Below are positions 45,102 to 56,065 of a stretch of DNA of 64,000 bases, in pieces; within the stretch, counting starts at the first letter, position 1; every line of letters starts with the position of its first letter. The notes beneath the pieces are model-generated. The model was not told the DNA's origin. It saw only the letters and a program-made list of their open reading frames with translations, and did no database searches. Source of the stretch: Crossiella cryophila (GTDB lineage Bacteria; Actinomycetota; Actinomycetes; Mycobacteriales; Pseudonocardiaceae); contig NZ_JACHMH010000001.1 of the NCBI RefSeq assembly GCF_014204915.1, forward strand, positions 186,001-250,000, read 5' to 3'. A program made the translations under genes and the position numbers.

Positions 45102-45414
45102 GGCAACTCCCTCACGAACGCGGCACCCGCGTTCGGTGCTCGGTGGGCCAGGCACTACCCTGCGGGTCGGTGTTCCCACGCCGATGGCTTCGGCGCCGGG
45201 AACACGCGGCCTCGAGGGCCGGGTGCCGGCCCCCGCGTGCGCGTCAACGTCACGACCAGGGCCTCCCTGGACGAGTCGATCGGGTCGACCCGTCATTGGC
45301 AAGCTACCTGCGGGCACTGACAATCGGCACGAAGCCACACAGGTGATTTGTTTAATTGTCACCGCAACGCTACGTACTGCACACATACCGCGACCGCGAG
45401 CAGCGATGATGTCC
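45102..45414 (-). other. 313-bp phoH leader without a convincing gene
   Basis: Both flanking genes are on the minus strand. The phoH frame happens to stay open through this region (to 45386), but the translation is Pro/Arg/Gly-rich without family features. The part at 45330-45400 is AT-richer and probably carries the promoter. Closer to phoH there are two stable hairpins, one at 45170-45205 and one at 45116-45134 just upstream of the Shine-Dalgarno. Confidence 0.6.
45170..45205 (-). other. Long hairpin in the phoH leader
   Basis: Outer arms GTGTTCCC and GGGAACAC and inner arms CGCCGA and TCGGCG form a two-part stem of 14 pairs with small internal mismatches and a 5-nt loop. It could be a terminator for the upstream kinase transcript or an RNA element controlling phoH. 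Confidence 0.5.
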
Positions 45415-46311
45415 TTATTGTCGGATTTTCGTCACTCTCGGTACGTGTTCCAGCCAGTCCCGCGGCCCGATGCTCCGCACCCGGATCGCCGCCACCGCCG
45501 CCGCGAAGTCCAGGTGCCGGACGAACTCCGCCGGGTCCCAGCCGCTGTGCGCGACCGAGGCCGCGAACGCACCGTGGAAGGCGTCGCCAGCCCCCAGCGT
45601 GTCCCGCACCGGCACCCGCGGCACGGCCAGCTCGCCGGTCCCGTGCTCGCGGTCCCAGTAGGCGATCGGCTCGCCACCACGGGTCATCGCGCCGGTGCGG
45701 GTGATCCGCCGGAGTCCGGCGACGGTGCCCTCGCGACTGTCCTGACCTGGTAGTCGGTAGTCGCCGGAGCAGATCACCACGGTGGCCGCGGCCAGCAGCT
45801 CGTCGTGGTGCGGGCGGTGGCGACCGGCGTCGAAGACCACCGGTGCGCTGCCCCGGACGGCGGCCGCGGCCAGGGCCGGATGGTGGCCGTCGATGAGCAC
45901 CGCGTCGGCATCGGCGAGCAGCTCGGGCAGGTCGGCCGGCGGCTGGGCGGTGACGCCACCGGCGTCGGTGGAGACGATGCTGCGGTCCCCGGTCCGCTCG
46001 TGCACGGTGATCGCGGAGACCGCGGGCGAGTCGTGCCGGTCCGGCGTGCAGTCACGCACGGTTATGCCGAAACCAGCCAGTTCCTGATGCACGAGACGTG
46101 CCAACGGGTGATCTCCGAGTGCGGTCAGGAGAGTGACGGCCGATCCGGCCACCGCGGCGGTAACCGCGGCGTTACATGCCGGACCACCTGCGGCAATGTC
46201 CTGTCGATGTGCCGTGACCTTTTCGTTGCCCGCCGGGAATCGCGGCACCCGGTGCAGCAGGTCGACGGTGGCCAGTCCAACGCAGAGCAGGCGGCCGCGG
46301 ACCGGGTTCAT
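45415..46311 (-). CDS. PfkB-family carbohydrate kinase
   Basis: A 298-residue sugar or nucleoside kinase of the ribokinase fold. The N-terminal block is [15 protein letters not shown] with substrate loop [11 protein letters not shown], and the C-terminal signature [13 protein letters not shown] contains the catalytic Asp. The substrate cannot be deduced. The ATG overlaps the stop of the DUF885 gene (ATGA), so the two are co-translated. Confidence 0.9.
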   Translation of the reverse strand: MNPVRGRLLCVGLATVDLLHRVPRFPAGNEKVTAHRQDIAAGGPACNAAVTAAVAGSAVTLLTALGDHPLARLVHQELAGFGITVRDCTPDRHDSPAVSAITVHERTGDRSIVSTDAGGVTAQPPADLPELLADADAVLIDGHHPALAAAAVRGSAPVVFDAGRHRPHHDELLAAATVVICSGDYRLPGQDSREGTVAGLRRITRTGAMTRGGEPIAYWDREHGTGELAVPRVPVRDTLGAGDAFHGAFAASVAHSGWDPAEFVRHLDFAAAVAAIRVRSIGPRDWLEHVPRVTKIRQ

Positions 46312-47543
46312 CCGACCCGCGGCACGGCCGGGATGTCCGCGGCGATCTCGGCGCGCACCCCCGCCGGGATCAACGGCTCGTCCAGCAACCGGTGGTACCG
46401 CTGGGCCACGGTCTGGCCGGAGGGCCGGGCGTTCAGCCAGGTCCGCAGCAGCCGGTACCCCTCGACGTAGGTGGTGGTGTAGGCCCGCCACAACGGATCG
46501 GACAGGAACCGGATCATCTGCCGGGCCCGCGCGTCCGTGCACAGCAGCCAGCGGCGCAGGAACATGGCCACCTCGTCCACGTCCGCGCCGCGGTCGTGCA
46601 GCATCAGCGCGGCGTCCTGGCGCACACTGGCCAGCTTGCCGAGCGCGCCTTCCATCCGCTCCTGCTGCTCGCCCTCCATCCGCAGCCCCAGATCGCCGAC
46701 GATCTCCTGGGTCCACCGGCCCCAGCCGGCGCCGATCACCGCGTGCAGGCCCAGATCGGCGAGTCCCTCGGCCATCAGGCACTGCGGGGTGTTGACCAGG
46801 AAGATGGTCTGCTCGGCCTGGCCCAGCTTGTCCACCAGCCCGGATTCCTTGCGGCAGTGCTCGGTGTGGTGGCCCGGATAGGACTCGTGCGCGACCAGGT
46901 GCGGCAGGTTGGCCATCCGGTGGCCCAGATCGGCGTTGATGGCGACCTTGGAGTGGTAGCCGCCGAGGTAGTAGTTGAAGCCGCTCCAGGGTTTGTCCGT
47001 GACGATCTCGTACTCGACCAGCTCCTGCTCCGGCAGGCCGAAGGTACCGCGAACGGTGTCCCGCAACGCGCTGGAGAGGGCGTGCACCACCGTTGCCAGC
47101 TTCTCCGGCGGCACCAGGTCCCGGCCGCGGAAGGTGTTCAGCCGGGTCTCCAGCGAGGACTCACCGGGCAGCAGCGCGGACAGCTCGGCGTGCGCGGCCC
47201 GGTACTCGTCCTGGTCGCCGGGGGTGATGCGGACCTGGAAGTAGGACTCGACCTCCGTGACGAAGGAGACCGCCTCCCCGGCCAGCTTGCGGCCGGAGCA
47301 CTCCAGCGCGATCAGGTGCGAGTCCAGGAAGGCGATGCGTTCCGGCGCCAGGTTGATGCCCGGCAGCTCGGCCCGCAGTTCCCTCGCCCTGGCCGCCAGC
47401 GCGGCGGGGTCGGGCCGGGGTTCGTCGCCGACCTGCCTGCGCAGCAACGGATCGCCGGTGTAGGCGTCGACGAAACCGTCGACCAGGCGGTCGAAGCGCA
47501 GGCCGAGCAACAGGTACTCGCGTACGAGCTGGTGTCCCTCCAC
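46308..47543 (-). CDS. DUF885 family protein (putative metallopeptidase)
   Basis: A 411-residue protein of the DUF885 group. The diagnostic motif HESYPGHH (in LVAHESYPGHHTEHC, about residue 220) resembles a zinc-peptidase HExxH site. A C-terminal block DVDEVAMFLRRWLLC is typical of the family. No signal peptide. Family members are often longer (about 550), with an N-terminal extension missing here. GTG 47543 is the first plausible start, with AGGG upstream. Substrate unknown; translationally coupled to the PfkB kinase. Confidence 0.8.
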   Translation of the reverse strand: MEGHQLVREYLLLGLRFDRLVDGFVDAYTGDPLLRRQVGDEPRPDPAALAARARELRAELPGINLAPERIAFLDSHLIALECSGRKLAGEAVSFVTEVESYFQVRITPGDQDEYRAAHAELSALLPGESSLETRLNTFRGRDLVPPEKLATVVHALSSALRDTVRGTFGLPEQELVEYEIVTDKPWSGFNYYLGGYHSKVAINADLGHRMANLPHLVAHESYPGHHTEHCRKESGLVDKLGQAEQTIFLVNTPQCLMAEGLADLGLHAVIGAGWGRWTQEIVGDLGLRMEGEQQERMEGALGKLASVRQDAALMLHDRGADVDEVAMFLRRWLLCTDARARQMIRFLSDPLWRAYTTTYVEGYRLLRTWLNARPSGQTVAQRYHRLLDEPLIPAGVRAEIAADIPAVPRVG

Positions 47544-47572
47544 CGCGCGGACCCTACGCCAGCGCGGCCGGA

Positions 47573-48352
47573 CTACGAGCCGAAACGCCGGTGCCGGACC
47601 GCGTAGGCGCGCAGCGCGCGCAGGAAGTCGATGCGGCGGAACTCCGGCCAGTACGCCTCGCAGAACCAGAACTCCGAGTGCGCGGACTGCCAGAGCAGGA
47701 AACCGGAGAGGCGCTGTTCGCCGGAGGTGCGGATGAGCAGGTCCGGGTCGGGCTGGCCGGAGGTGTAGAGGTGTTCGGCGATGTGGTCGACATCGAGCAC
47801 CTCGGCCAGTTCCTCGATGGTGGTGCCGGCCTCGGCGTGCTGCAGCAACAGTTTGCGCACCGCGTCGGCGATCTCCCGGCGGCCGCCGTAGCCGACCGCG
47901 ACGTTGACCTCCATGCCCTTGCGGTCCCTGGTGCGCAGGGCGGCGGCGGAGAGCCGGGCCGCGGTCTCGGTGGGCAGCAGGTCCAGCGCGCCCACTATCC
48001 GCACCCGCAGGCCGGTGGCGGGTTCGGTCAGCTCGTCCACCACGCCGGCGATGATCTCCAGCAGGGGGTGCAGCTCCTCCGGCGGGCGATCCAGGTTGTC
48101 GGTGGAGAGCAGCCACAGGGTGACCACCTCGACACCGACCTCACGGCACCAGCCGAGCATCTGCTCGATCTTCATCGCGCCGATCCGGTGCCCGTCGTTG
48201 ACGTCGGCGAACCCGGCTTCCTTGGCCCATCTGCGATTGCCGTCCAGAATCACCCCGACGTGGCGGGGATGTTCCATCCCGACCATGCCGCGGCGCAGTC
48301 GCCATTCGTAGCCGATTTCGAGAAGGTCGCGGACCCGCTGACGTACACCCAC
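47573..48352 (-). CDS. Z-isoprenyl diphosphate synthase (isoprenyl transferase)
   Basis: A 259-residue cis-prenyltransferase. Motifs are VILDGNRRWAKEAG (catalytic Asp), VTLWLLSTDNL, NVAVGYGGRREI and DLLIRTSGEQRLSGFLLWQ. It closely follows the pattern of M. tuberculosis Rv1086, the short-chain Z,E-farnesyl diphosphate synthase, rather than long-chain UppS. It would draw on IspH products to make precursors of polyprenyl lipid carriers. The GTG at 48352 gives the family-like start VGVRQRVRDLLEIGYEWRLRRG. The hemolysin III neighbour matches the mycobacterial order. Confidence 0.93.
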   Translation of the reverse strand: MGVRQRVRDLLEIGYEWRLRRGMVGMEHPRHVGVILDGNRRWAKEAGFADVNDGHRIGAMKIEQMLGWCREVGVEVVTLWLLSTDNLDRPPEELHPLLEIIAGVVDELTEPATGLRVRIVGALDLLPTETAARLSAAALRTRDRKGMEVNVAVGYGGRREIADAVRKLLLQHAEAGTTIEELAEVLDVDHIAEHLYTSGQPDPDLLIRTSGEQRLSGFLLWQSAHSEFWFCEAYWPEFRRIDFLRALRAYAVRHRRFGS

Positions 48353-48392
48353 GTCCGCGCAGCGTACGCCGACACCCGGGCACACTGTTCGT

Positions 48393-48809
48393 GTGCACCC
48401 CCAGTGGCAGGACCCCGAGGTGATCGCGCGACTCGTGCGCACCGCCCGCACCGTGGCCGTGGTCGGCGTCAGCGCGCGACCGGACCGGCCGAGTCACCAG
48501 ATCGCGCACTACCTGCACCGGCAGGGAATCCGGGTGTTCCCGGTGAACCCGGCGCTGCAGGAGGTGTTCGGTCTCCAGGTCTACCCGGACCTGGCCGCGG
48601 TGCCCGAGCACATCGACATCGTGGACGTCTTCCGCCGCTCCGAGGTGGTGGCGCCGGTGGCCGAGCAGGCGATCGCGGTGCAAGCGGGCGCGCTGTGGCT
48701 GCAACTGGGCATCGAGGACGAAGCCTCCTGTGCCAAGGCCGCGGCGGCCGGACTGGACGTGGTGGTGAACCGCTGCCTGATGGTCGACCACCGCGACCGC
48801 ACCGGCTGA
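48393..48809 (+). CDS. CoA-binding domain protein
   Basis: A 138-residue single-domain protein of the CoA_binding_2 family. The Rossmann motif VAVVGVSARPDRPSH is followed by GIRVFPVNPALQEVFG, YPDLAAVPEHIDIVDVFRRSE and LWLQLGIEDEA. The family binds CoA or nucleotide, and its biological role is largely unknown. Divergent from the isoprenyl transferase with 40 bp between starts. The GTG start has no Shine-Dalgarno, so it may be leaderless. Confidence 0.88.
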   Translation: MHPQWQDPEVIARLVRTARTVAVVGVSARPDRPSHQIAHYLHRQGIRVFPVNPALQEVFGLQVYPDLAAVPEHIDIVDVFRRSEVVAPVAEQAIAVQAGALWLQLGIEDEASCAKAAAAGLDVVVNRCLMVDHRDRTG

Positions 48810-48838
48810 GCGCGTGTGGACCTGACCACAACATAACC

Positions 48839-48865
48839 GGTGCGTAACCTACGGTGCCGTAACCT
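48839..48865 (+). promoter_or_regulatory. Tandem GGTGC(C)GTAACCT repeat before the hemolysin III gene
   Basis: GGTGCGTAACCT (48839-48850) and GGTGCCGTAACCT (48853-48865) are near-identical and lie six bases before the GTG. Each TAACCT could be a -10 hexamer, or the pair could be a regulator's direct repeat. Confidence 0.45.
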
Positions 48866-48871
48866 TGACAG

Positions 48872-49552
48872 GTGCCAGCTGCGACCCTCCCGCCCACTGC
48901 CCCGGCCCAGTACGACAAGCCGTTGATGCGTGGCCGGATCCACCAGTGGTCGTTCTTCATCTCGCTGGTCGCCGGCGCCACCCTGATCGCGATGGCCGCC
49001 AGCACGGTCTCCGCCCGCGCCGCCCTCGCCACCTCGATCTACACGGTGACCATCCTGGGCCTGTTCGGCATCAGCGCGCTCTACCACCGGCGCACCTGGC
49101 TGACCGAGGGCGCACTGCGCTGGATGCGCCGCCTGGACCACTCGATGATCTTCCTGTTCATCGCGGGCACCTACACCCCGTTCTGCCTGCTGGCGATGGA
49201 TCCGGGGCTGGGCAACGTGATCCTGGCCGTGGTCTGGGGCGGCGCGCTGGCAGGCGTGACGCTGAAACTGGCCTGGCCGGAGGCCCCGCGCTGGCTGGGC
49301 GTGCCGATCTACATCGCACTGGGCTGGGTCGCGGTCTTCGTCCTGCCCGAACTCGGCGCCCGCGGCGGCGTGACCGCCCTGGTGCTGCTGCTGGTCGGCG
49401 GCCTGTTCTACACCGTGGGCGGGATCATGTACGGCATCCGCAGGCCCAACCCGTGGCCGAAGGTCTTCGGCTTCCACGAGTTCTTCCACGCCGCCACCGC
49501 ACTGGCCGCGCTGAGCCACTACATCGCGGTCTGGCTGGTGCTCTACCCCTGA
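48872..49552 (+). CDS. Hemolysin III family (PAQR-type) membrane protein
   Basis: A 226-residue protein with seven membrane helices. Family residues appear in SALYHRRTW, RRLDHSMIFLFIAGTYTPFCL and FGFHEFFHAATALAALSHYIAV, whose histidines bind zinc in PAQR proteins. The real function in bacteria is unclear; the haemolysin name is historical. In M. tuberculosis Rv1085c sits beside Rv1086, as here beside the isoprenyl transferase region. Confidence 0.93.
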   Translation: MPAATLPPTAPAQYDKPLMRGRIHQWSFFISLVAGATLIAMAASTVSARAALATSIYTVTILGLFGISALYHRRTWLTEGALRWMRRLDHSMIFLFIAGTYTPFCLLAMDPGLGNVILAVVWGGALAGVTLKLAWPEAPRWLGVPIYIALGWVAVFVLPELGARGGVTALVLLLVGGLFYTVGGIMYGIRRPNPWPKVFGFHEFFHAATALAALSHYIAVWLVLYP

Positions 49553-49556
49553 TGCC

Positions 49557-49597
49557 TGCCGGGGTGCGGGCGCCCGCCGCCTGCCCGCACCCCGGCA
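49557..49597. terminator. Bidirectional terminator after the hemolysin III gene
   Basis: Perfect 15-bp stem (TGCCGGGGTGCGGGC against GCCCGCACCCCGGCA) with an 11-nt loop between convergent genes. Confidence 0.85.
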
Positions 49598-49611
49598 ACC
49601 TCTTCCGGTGA

Positions 49612-50133
49612 CTACAGCCCAGGGCCCTTCGCGCGCAGCTCGTCCACCTTGGTCATCGCCTCGCGCAGCTCGCCCAGCCACTCGTCCGCGTGCTTGCCGA
49701 CCAGCCGCACCGCCCAGGCCAGTGCCTCCGAGCGGGAGCGGGCCACGCCCGCGTCCACCAGGGTGTCCAGGATCAGGCGTTCTGGCTGGCGGAGGCGGGT
49801 CATGACCGGGACGGACAGGCGGGTGAAGCGTTCCTCGGTGCCGCCCAGGCGGGCCGCCCAGGCGACCTTGCGGCCGTAGCGGTGCTCGGCCTGGCGGGCG
49901 ATGTCGATGCGTTCCTCGCGGGTCTGCTCGCGCCAGCGGGCGATCCGGCCCGCCTCGGCGGCGGCGCGTTCGGCGTCGTCGGTGTACTCGCCGTCCAGGG
50001 CCGGGAGTTCGCCCAGGATGGTGATCTCCTCGCGGTCGACGATGACCTCGGGGGCGCTGGTGAACCAGCCGTCGGGGAGTCTCCCGGCGAACCAGCCTGC
50101 TGCTTCCTTGCCACTCTCGTATCGGTGCCCCAT
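49612..50133 (-). CDS. Unknown protein with a possible ribbon-helix-helix C-terminus
   Basis: A 173-residue soluble protein. The N-terminal part (about 1-50) is Trp-containing (AAGWFAGRLPDGWF), the middle is a charged helix, and the C-terminal part has FTRLSVPVMTRLRQPERLIL followed by DAGVARSRSEALAWAVRLV. The pattern of a strand then two helices with R-S-R-S-E-A-L recalls ribbon-helix-helix repressors. GAGGAG lies before the ATG. Three TTACA direct repeats are found in its promoter region, consistent with self-regulation. Not assigned to a named family. Confidence 0.6.
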   Translation of the reverse strand: MGHRYESGKEAAGWFAGRLPDGWFTSAPEVIVDREEITILGELPALDGEYTDDAERAAAEAGRIARWREQTREERIDIARQAEHRYGRKVAWAARLGGTEERFTRLSVPVMTRLRQPERLILDTLVDAGVARSRSEALAWAVRLVGKHADEWLGELREAMTKVDELRAKGPGL

Positions 50134-50163
50134 GGCTTGCTCCTCTTGTCCTCGTTGCTCTGA

Positions 50164-50185
50164 TTACATGCTTACACCCCTTACA
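50164..50185. promoter_or_regulatory. Three TTACA direct repeats between divergent genes
   Basis: TTACA occurs at 50164-50168, 50172-50176 and 50181-50185, a spacing of 8 and 9 bp. On the minus strand they read TGTAA. Regularly spaced short direct repeats suit a ribbon-helix-helix regulator, which the adjacent minus-strand gene may encode. Confidence 0.5.
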
Positions 50186-50250
50186 ACACGGTTGGCGAGT
50201 ACTTCGTTTCGCGGTCGCGTTCGCCCGTGGAGAACAGCGAAGATGAGGTC

Positions 50251-50907
50251 ATGGGGTCGGACTGGGACTGGGAGATGCACCACGCCGTGCCGTGGACGCC
50301 TGCCCGGATCGAGCGGATGCTGGGGCTGTTCGCCGACGGCGGCTGGCGGCTCGCGCCGCGCCTGCACCCGCTGTGCCCCGAGGACGGTCCGGAGGACGGA
50401 CTCCGGGAGGTCGGCCGGGCGGAACTGGTCATCGGGCTGGCCGAGGCACGCTGGGGCATCTCGCTGTGGGACGCCGAGGAAGACTCGGTCTTCCTGCACA
50501 CCAGCCCCACCTCGGTGCGCGTGAACCTCTCCGGTGGGAACTGGCGTGAGCCCCGGCCCGAGGCGGACGGGTACCGGCTGCGGCACCGGGGGCTGACCGA
50601 GTTGTGGGTGGAGCTGGGTGAGCGGTTCGACGGGTTGTTCGGGCGGGTCGAGGACGAGTGGTCGCTGGAGCAGGTGTGGTCGCTGCTGCCCGATCCCCTC
50701 GGGGACGATGTGCCGCCGCCCGGTCAGTGGCCGCACCGGCTGGGCTGGTGGACCTACTTCAACGCCGAGCGCGCCGACCTGCTGCCCAACCCGCCTGCCG
50801 GGCTGCGGCTGACCCCGAGCGGGGCGGTGCTGGCGCTGCTGGACGATCCGGCGGCGGTGGACGCGCTGGAGTTCGAGCGCATTCACCTGGGCATGCTGGC
50901 CCGCTGA
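50251..50907 (+). CDS. Unknown protein, immunity-protein-like (possibly Imm52)
   Basis: A 218-residue acidic, Trp-rich soluble protein (MGSDWDWEMHHAVPW ... HRGLTELWVELGERFDGLF ... GWWTYFNAERADLLPNPPAG). The pattern resembles Imm52-type immunity or related proteins that neutralise polymorphic toxins. This is only a resemblance, and no toxin gene is adjacent. The start is ambiguous: ATG 50251 has GAGG two bases upstream, GTG 50227 has no Shine-Dalgarno. It precedes the PE/PPE-like set on the same strand, separated by 126 bp. Confidence 0.5.
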   Translation: MGSDWDWEMHHAVPWTPARIERMLGLFADGGWRLAPRLHPLCPEDGPEDGLREVGRAELVIGLAEARWGISLWDAEEDSVFLHTSPTSVRVNLSGGNWREPRPEADGYRLRHRGLTELWVELGERFDGLFGRVEDEWSLEQVWSLLPDPLGDDVPPPGQWPHRLGWWTYFNAERADLLPNPPAGLRLTPSGAVLALLDDPAAVDALEFERIHLGMLAR

Positions 50908-51033
50908 GGAAATTCGATCAAGGAATTGTTGGTCATTCAACTTGATGACCGGCCGGTAACCCGATGGGGTTGTTTTGATTGTCGGGGGCGTGTCGTAGTG
51001 TCTCTACTCTCGACCGTCGAGAAAGGACACCGG

Positions 51034-51375
51034 ATGGCACCTCCCGATTCCGGGGCCACCATGCGGATCAGTCCGGAAAGCGCGGCCAGACTGGCGGCGC
51101 GACTCCGGCTGCTACTCGATCGCCTTGAGGTGCTGCGCAGCAGGGGGCTGCAGGCGACCAGGCTCGCGCCACCGGCGAAAGACCCGGTCAGCGCGCTGGC
51201 CATGGCCAGGTACCGGGATCTGGTCGACCGCGGGCCGGACTCCTTCCTGGCCGAGATGGACCAGGCGATCATCGAACTGCGGCGGCAACTCACTGCCGCC
51301 ACGACCATGGCAACCGATTACCGGACTGTTGAGCGTGACAATTCGCACGTTCAGGGTTTACCGGGTGACAAATAA
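51034..51375 (+). CDS. PE-like / small type VII secretion substrate-like protein
   Basis: A 113-residue protein of two helices (about 11-40 and 70-95) joined by a short turn. It ends with YRTVERDN, a Y-x-x-x-E export signal at the end of the second helix as in PE and Esx substrates. There is no classical signal peptide. AAAGGA lies six bases before the ATG. The PPE-like gene follows after 26 bp and an EspG-like gene after that, the same set found in ESX loci. The assignment relies on this set; sequence similarity alone is weak. Confidence 0.65.
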   Translation: MAPPDSGATMRISPESAARLAARLRLLLDRLEVLRSRGLQATRLAPPAKDPVSALAMARYRDLVDRGPDSFLAEMDQAIIELRRQLTAATTMATDYRTVERDNSHVQGLPGDK

Positions 51376-51401
51376 GCAGAGAACCTGGGCTGGGGGAAAT
51401 C

Positions 51402-52190
51402 TTGACCACCTGGAACGAGGGAATTACCTGGTGGCCGGAAGCGCCGATCGCGCGAATCTGCGCTGATGTGCACACCGGCGACGGCGCGGGTCCGCTGTAC
51501 CTGACCGCGGAGCACTGGCACCGGATCTGGGCCGAGCTGGAGGAGCTGCGCCGGGACTACGACCGCGCCTTCGCCGAGTTCACCCGGCACAACACCGACC
51601 GCGGCGCCTCGGTGGCCACCGACCTCGCCTCGACCACCAGCGCGCTGCTGGTCGACGCGCACGCCCAGGCCGCCGCGGCCAGGAACCTGCTGTCCACCGT
51701 GGCCACCGAGTTCGACCTGGTGCGCACCAGCGTGCCCAGCCAGTTGCCGCCGCCGCCCGCGCACAGCACCGGGTTCCTGGACACCACCAGCGCGGCCTGG
51801 TTGCACACCCCGGACCTGCACGGGGCGGAACTCCAGGTCCGGCAGGTCACCGACCGGGCGCGGGATGTGCTCGGCGGGTACGAGCGGGCGGTGCTGTTCG
51901 GACTGCCCACCCGGCCCGCGATGACCAGGGTGCGCCCGGCCCCGCCGCCCCCACCGGTGCCCCGGGTGGTGCGCGCGGCGGAGGCGGCGACCGAACCGAT
52001 CCCGCTGCCGGGCAACTTCGGGCCCCGGGGTTCGCGGCCGATCGCGCCCCCGCGACCGCCCGCCCCCGCCACCGCTCCGCCACCGCGCTGGGAGGAGCCG
52101 GAACAGCACTATCTGCGGCACCTGGTGGCGGACCCGGACGATCCGTTCAGCCCGGACCTGACCGTCGCGCCCCCGGTGATCGGCGAATAG
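51402..52190 (+). CDS. PPE-like type VII secretion substrate-like protein
   Basis: A 262-residue protein. The N-terminal part (WWPEAP ... GDGAGPLYLTAEHWHRIWAELEEL) resembles the PPE-domain pattern G-x-G-x3-L-x2-A-x3-W. Helices follow to about residue 175 and pair with the PE-like partner. The last third is Pro-rich and disordered (PPPPPVPRVV, RPPAPATAPPP), a likely surface-exposed tail. The start is a TTG at 51402 with GGGGGAAA upstream, as there is no ATG or GTG in frame nearby. Confidence 0.62.
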   Translation: MTTWNEGITWWPEAPIARICADVHTGDGAGPLYLTAEHWHRIWAELEELRRDYDRAFAEFTRHNTDRGASVATDLASTTSALLVDAHAQAAAARNLLSTVATEFDLVRTSVPSQLPPPPAHSTGFLDTTSAAWLHTPDLHGAELQVRQVTDRARDVLGGYERAVLFGLPTRPAMTRVRPAPPPPPVPRVVRAAEAATEPIPLPGNFGPRGSRPIAPPRPPAPATAPPPRWEEPEQHYLRHLVADPDDPFSPDLTVAPPVIGE

Positions 52191-52193
52191 GCC

Positions 52194-52940
52194 ATGTCGT
52201 ACTTCAGCCGAGAACCGTTGTCCCGCCTGGGTTTCAGCACGCTCTGGCAGGCGGTGCACGAGGACCGGCCGCAACCGGTGGTGCTGGACCTGGCACCGGA
52301 GACCGGCGACTACCCGGACCGGGCGGCCAGCCTGCGCCAGGGCATGGCGGAGCTGGCCGCCAAGGGGTACCGGGACGATCGGCGGATCGCCGAGGACGTG
52401 CTGGCGCTGCTCCGGCTGCTCGCCGAGCCCAGCCGGTCGCTGGACCTGCGGCTGGTCGGCCGGGGTGGCTGGGTGCGCGCGCTGGCCGCCGCCGGCGGGC
52501 CGGACCGGGCCGGACTGGCGGTGCTGTCCCCCGCCGGACTGAGCCTGCGGGAGGTGCGGGACACCGGGCTGGCCACCGCGTTGCTGGCCGAGCTGCCCGA
52601 GCACCCGCGCGGCACGCTGCGCCAGCTCTCCGTGCCCACCAGCCAGCTGCGCGCGTTCACCGTGGGCGGCCCCGATCCGTGGGACCGGCCGCTGTCCAGG
52701 GCGGACCGGGGTGTGCTGGCCCCGCTGGTGGCCGATCCGGTGGTGCGCCGCGCGCAGATCGGCGGCACCGTGCGGGCCGGCTGGGACACCCCTCGGCGGG
52801 TCGAGCGGCAGCTGCTGGTCAACGACGGCGAGCACTGCGGCAGGCACCTGGTCTACACCGCGGGCACGCACACCACGCTGGTCAGGGCCGATCCGAAACT
52901 GCTGGCCCGCACGGTCGCGGAACTGCTGGAGCCGCGGTGA
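52194..52940 (+). CDS. ESX secretion-associated protein EspG-like chaperone
   Basis: A 248-residue cytoplasmic protein with the EspG pattern: an N-terminal LGFSTLWQAVHEDRPQPVVL, several AELAAKGY and LRLLAEPSRSLDLRL segments in the middle, and RADRGVLAPLV plus a closing VRADPKLLARTVAELL. EspG proteins bind PPE proteins and keep them soluble until export through ESX. The ATG is four bases after the PPE-like stop. The stop overlaps the next start (GTGA). Confidence 0.8.
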   Translation: MSYFSREPLSRLGFSTLWQAVHEDRPQPVVLDLAPETGDYPDRAASLRQGMAELAAKGYRDDRRIAEDVLALLRLLAEPSRSLDLRLVGRGGWVRALAAAGGPDRAGLAVLSPAGLSLREVRDTGLATALLAELPEHPRGTLRQLSVPTSQLRAFTVGGPDPWDRPLSRADRGVLAPLVADPVVRRAQIGGTVRAGWDTPRRVERQLLVNDGEHCGRHLVYTAGTHTTLVRADPKLLARTVAELLEPR

Positions 52941-54007
52941 CCGGGCGGTGGGCGCCGGGGCGCTGGCGGCGGGAGCGGCTGCCGCTGGCGGTGATCGGGG
53001 TGACCTTCCTGCCGCTGCTGGTCGTGGTGGCCTGGCTGCTGATCACCGGCCAGGAGTTCGGCCAGAGCCCGATGCTGACCAGTACCGCGCTGGCCACCAT
53101 GGTGCTGACCGGGTACACCGCCTGGCTGGCCGACCGGCGCAGGCGGGTGGAGGAGGAACGCGCGCAGCTGGACCGGGAGAAGGCCGAGACCGAACGGCAG
53201 AAGCAGGCGCTGGAACTCCAGCGGCACGAGCTGGACCAGCTCAAACACGAGCAGGAGCGGCAGCGGGTGGCCGATGAGAGCTTCGTCGGCACGGTGGAAC
53301 TGCTGGGCAACGCGGCCGCGCAGGTGCGGGTCGGCGCGCTGTACGCGCTGGCCGGGATCGCCGCGGCCCGCCCGGCGATGGCGCAGCAGGTGGTCGACAT
53401 CGTGTGCGTGTTCCTGCGGCAGGCGATCCCGGCGCAGGAGCCGGGCGCGCGGCACCTGCGCCGGGAGACGCAGAAGGTGCTGGACCGGGTGCTGCGGTCG
53501 GCGCCGGGTCAGCTGGTGCTGGACCTGTCCGACACGGTGCTGGACGGGCTGACCCTGACCAGGCTGTCCTTCACCAGCGTGGACCTCAGCCGCGCGGAGC
53601 TGCACGGCCCGACCAGCCTGCGCGAGATCCAGGTGAGCAGGCGGCTCGCCCTCTGCGACGCGGTCTTCCACGGTCCGGCGCACTTCGAGCAGGCGCGGCT
53701 GGGCGAGCTGACCGCGGACCGGGCCGAGTTCCGGCAGGCCGCCGGGTTCGCCTCGATCAGGGTGCGCGAGCAGGTGAAACTCGCCCAGACCCGGTTCGAG
53801 CGGGCCGCGGAGTTCCGGCAGGCCGGCTTCGACGGCCCGGTGCACTGCATGGCCGGGTTCGCCGACCGGACCGACTTCACCGACTGCCGGTTCGCCGGAC
53901 TGGTCAGCCTGACCGGTTCCTGGTTCGCCCACCGGCCGGACTTCGCCGGCACCTTCTTCGCCGCGCCACTGCGGCTGGACGGGGTGCGGATCGGCCCGGC
54001 CCCCGGC

Positions 54008-56035
<2,028 letters not shown>

Positions 56036-56065
56036 GAGTGCGTCTCCCGAGCGTCGGTGGCGAGT

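Noticed and set aside
45102-45386. N-terminal extension of PhoH or an upstream antitoxin (PhoAT-like)
   Set aside because: The in-frame extension is Pro/Arg-rich and a good Shine-Dalgarno precedes GTG 45101. The other overlapping frame is interrupted by a stop about 18 codons upstream.
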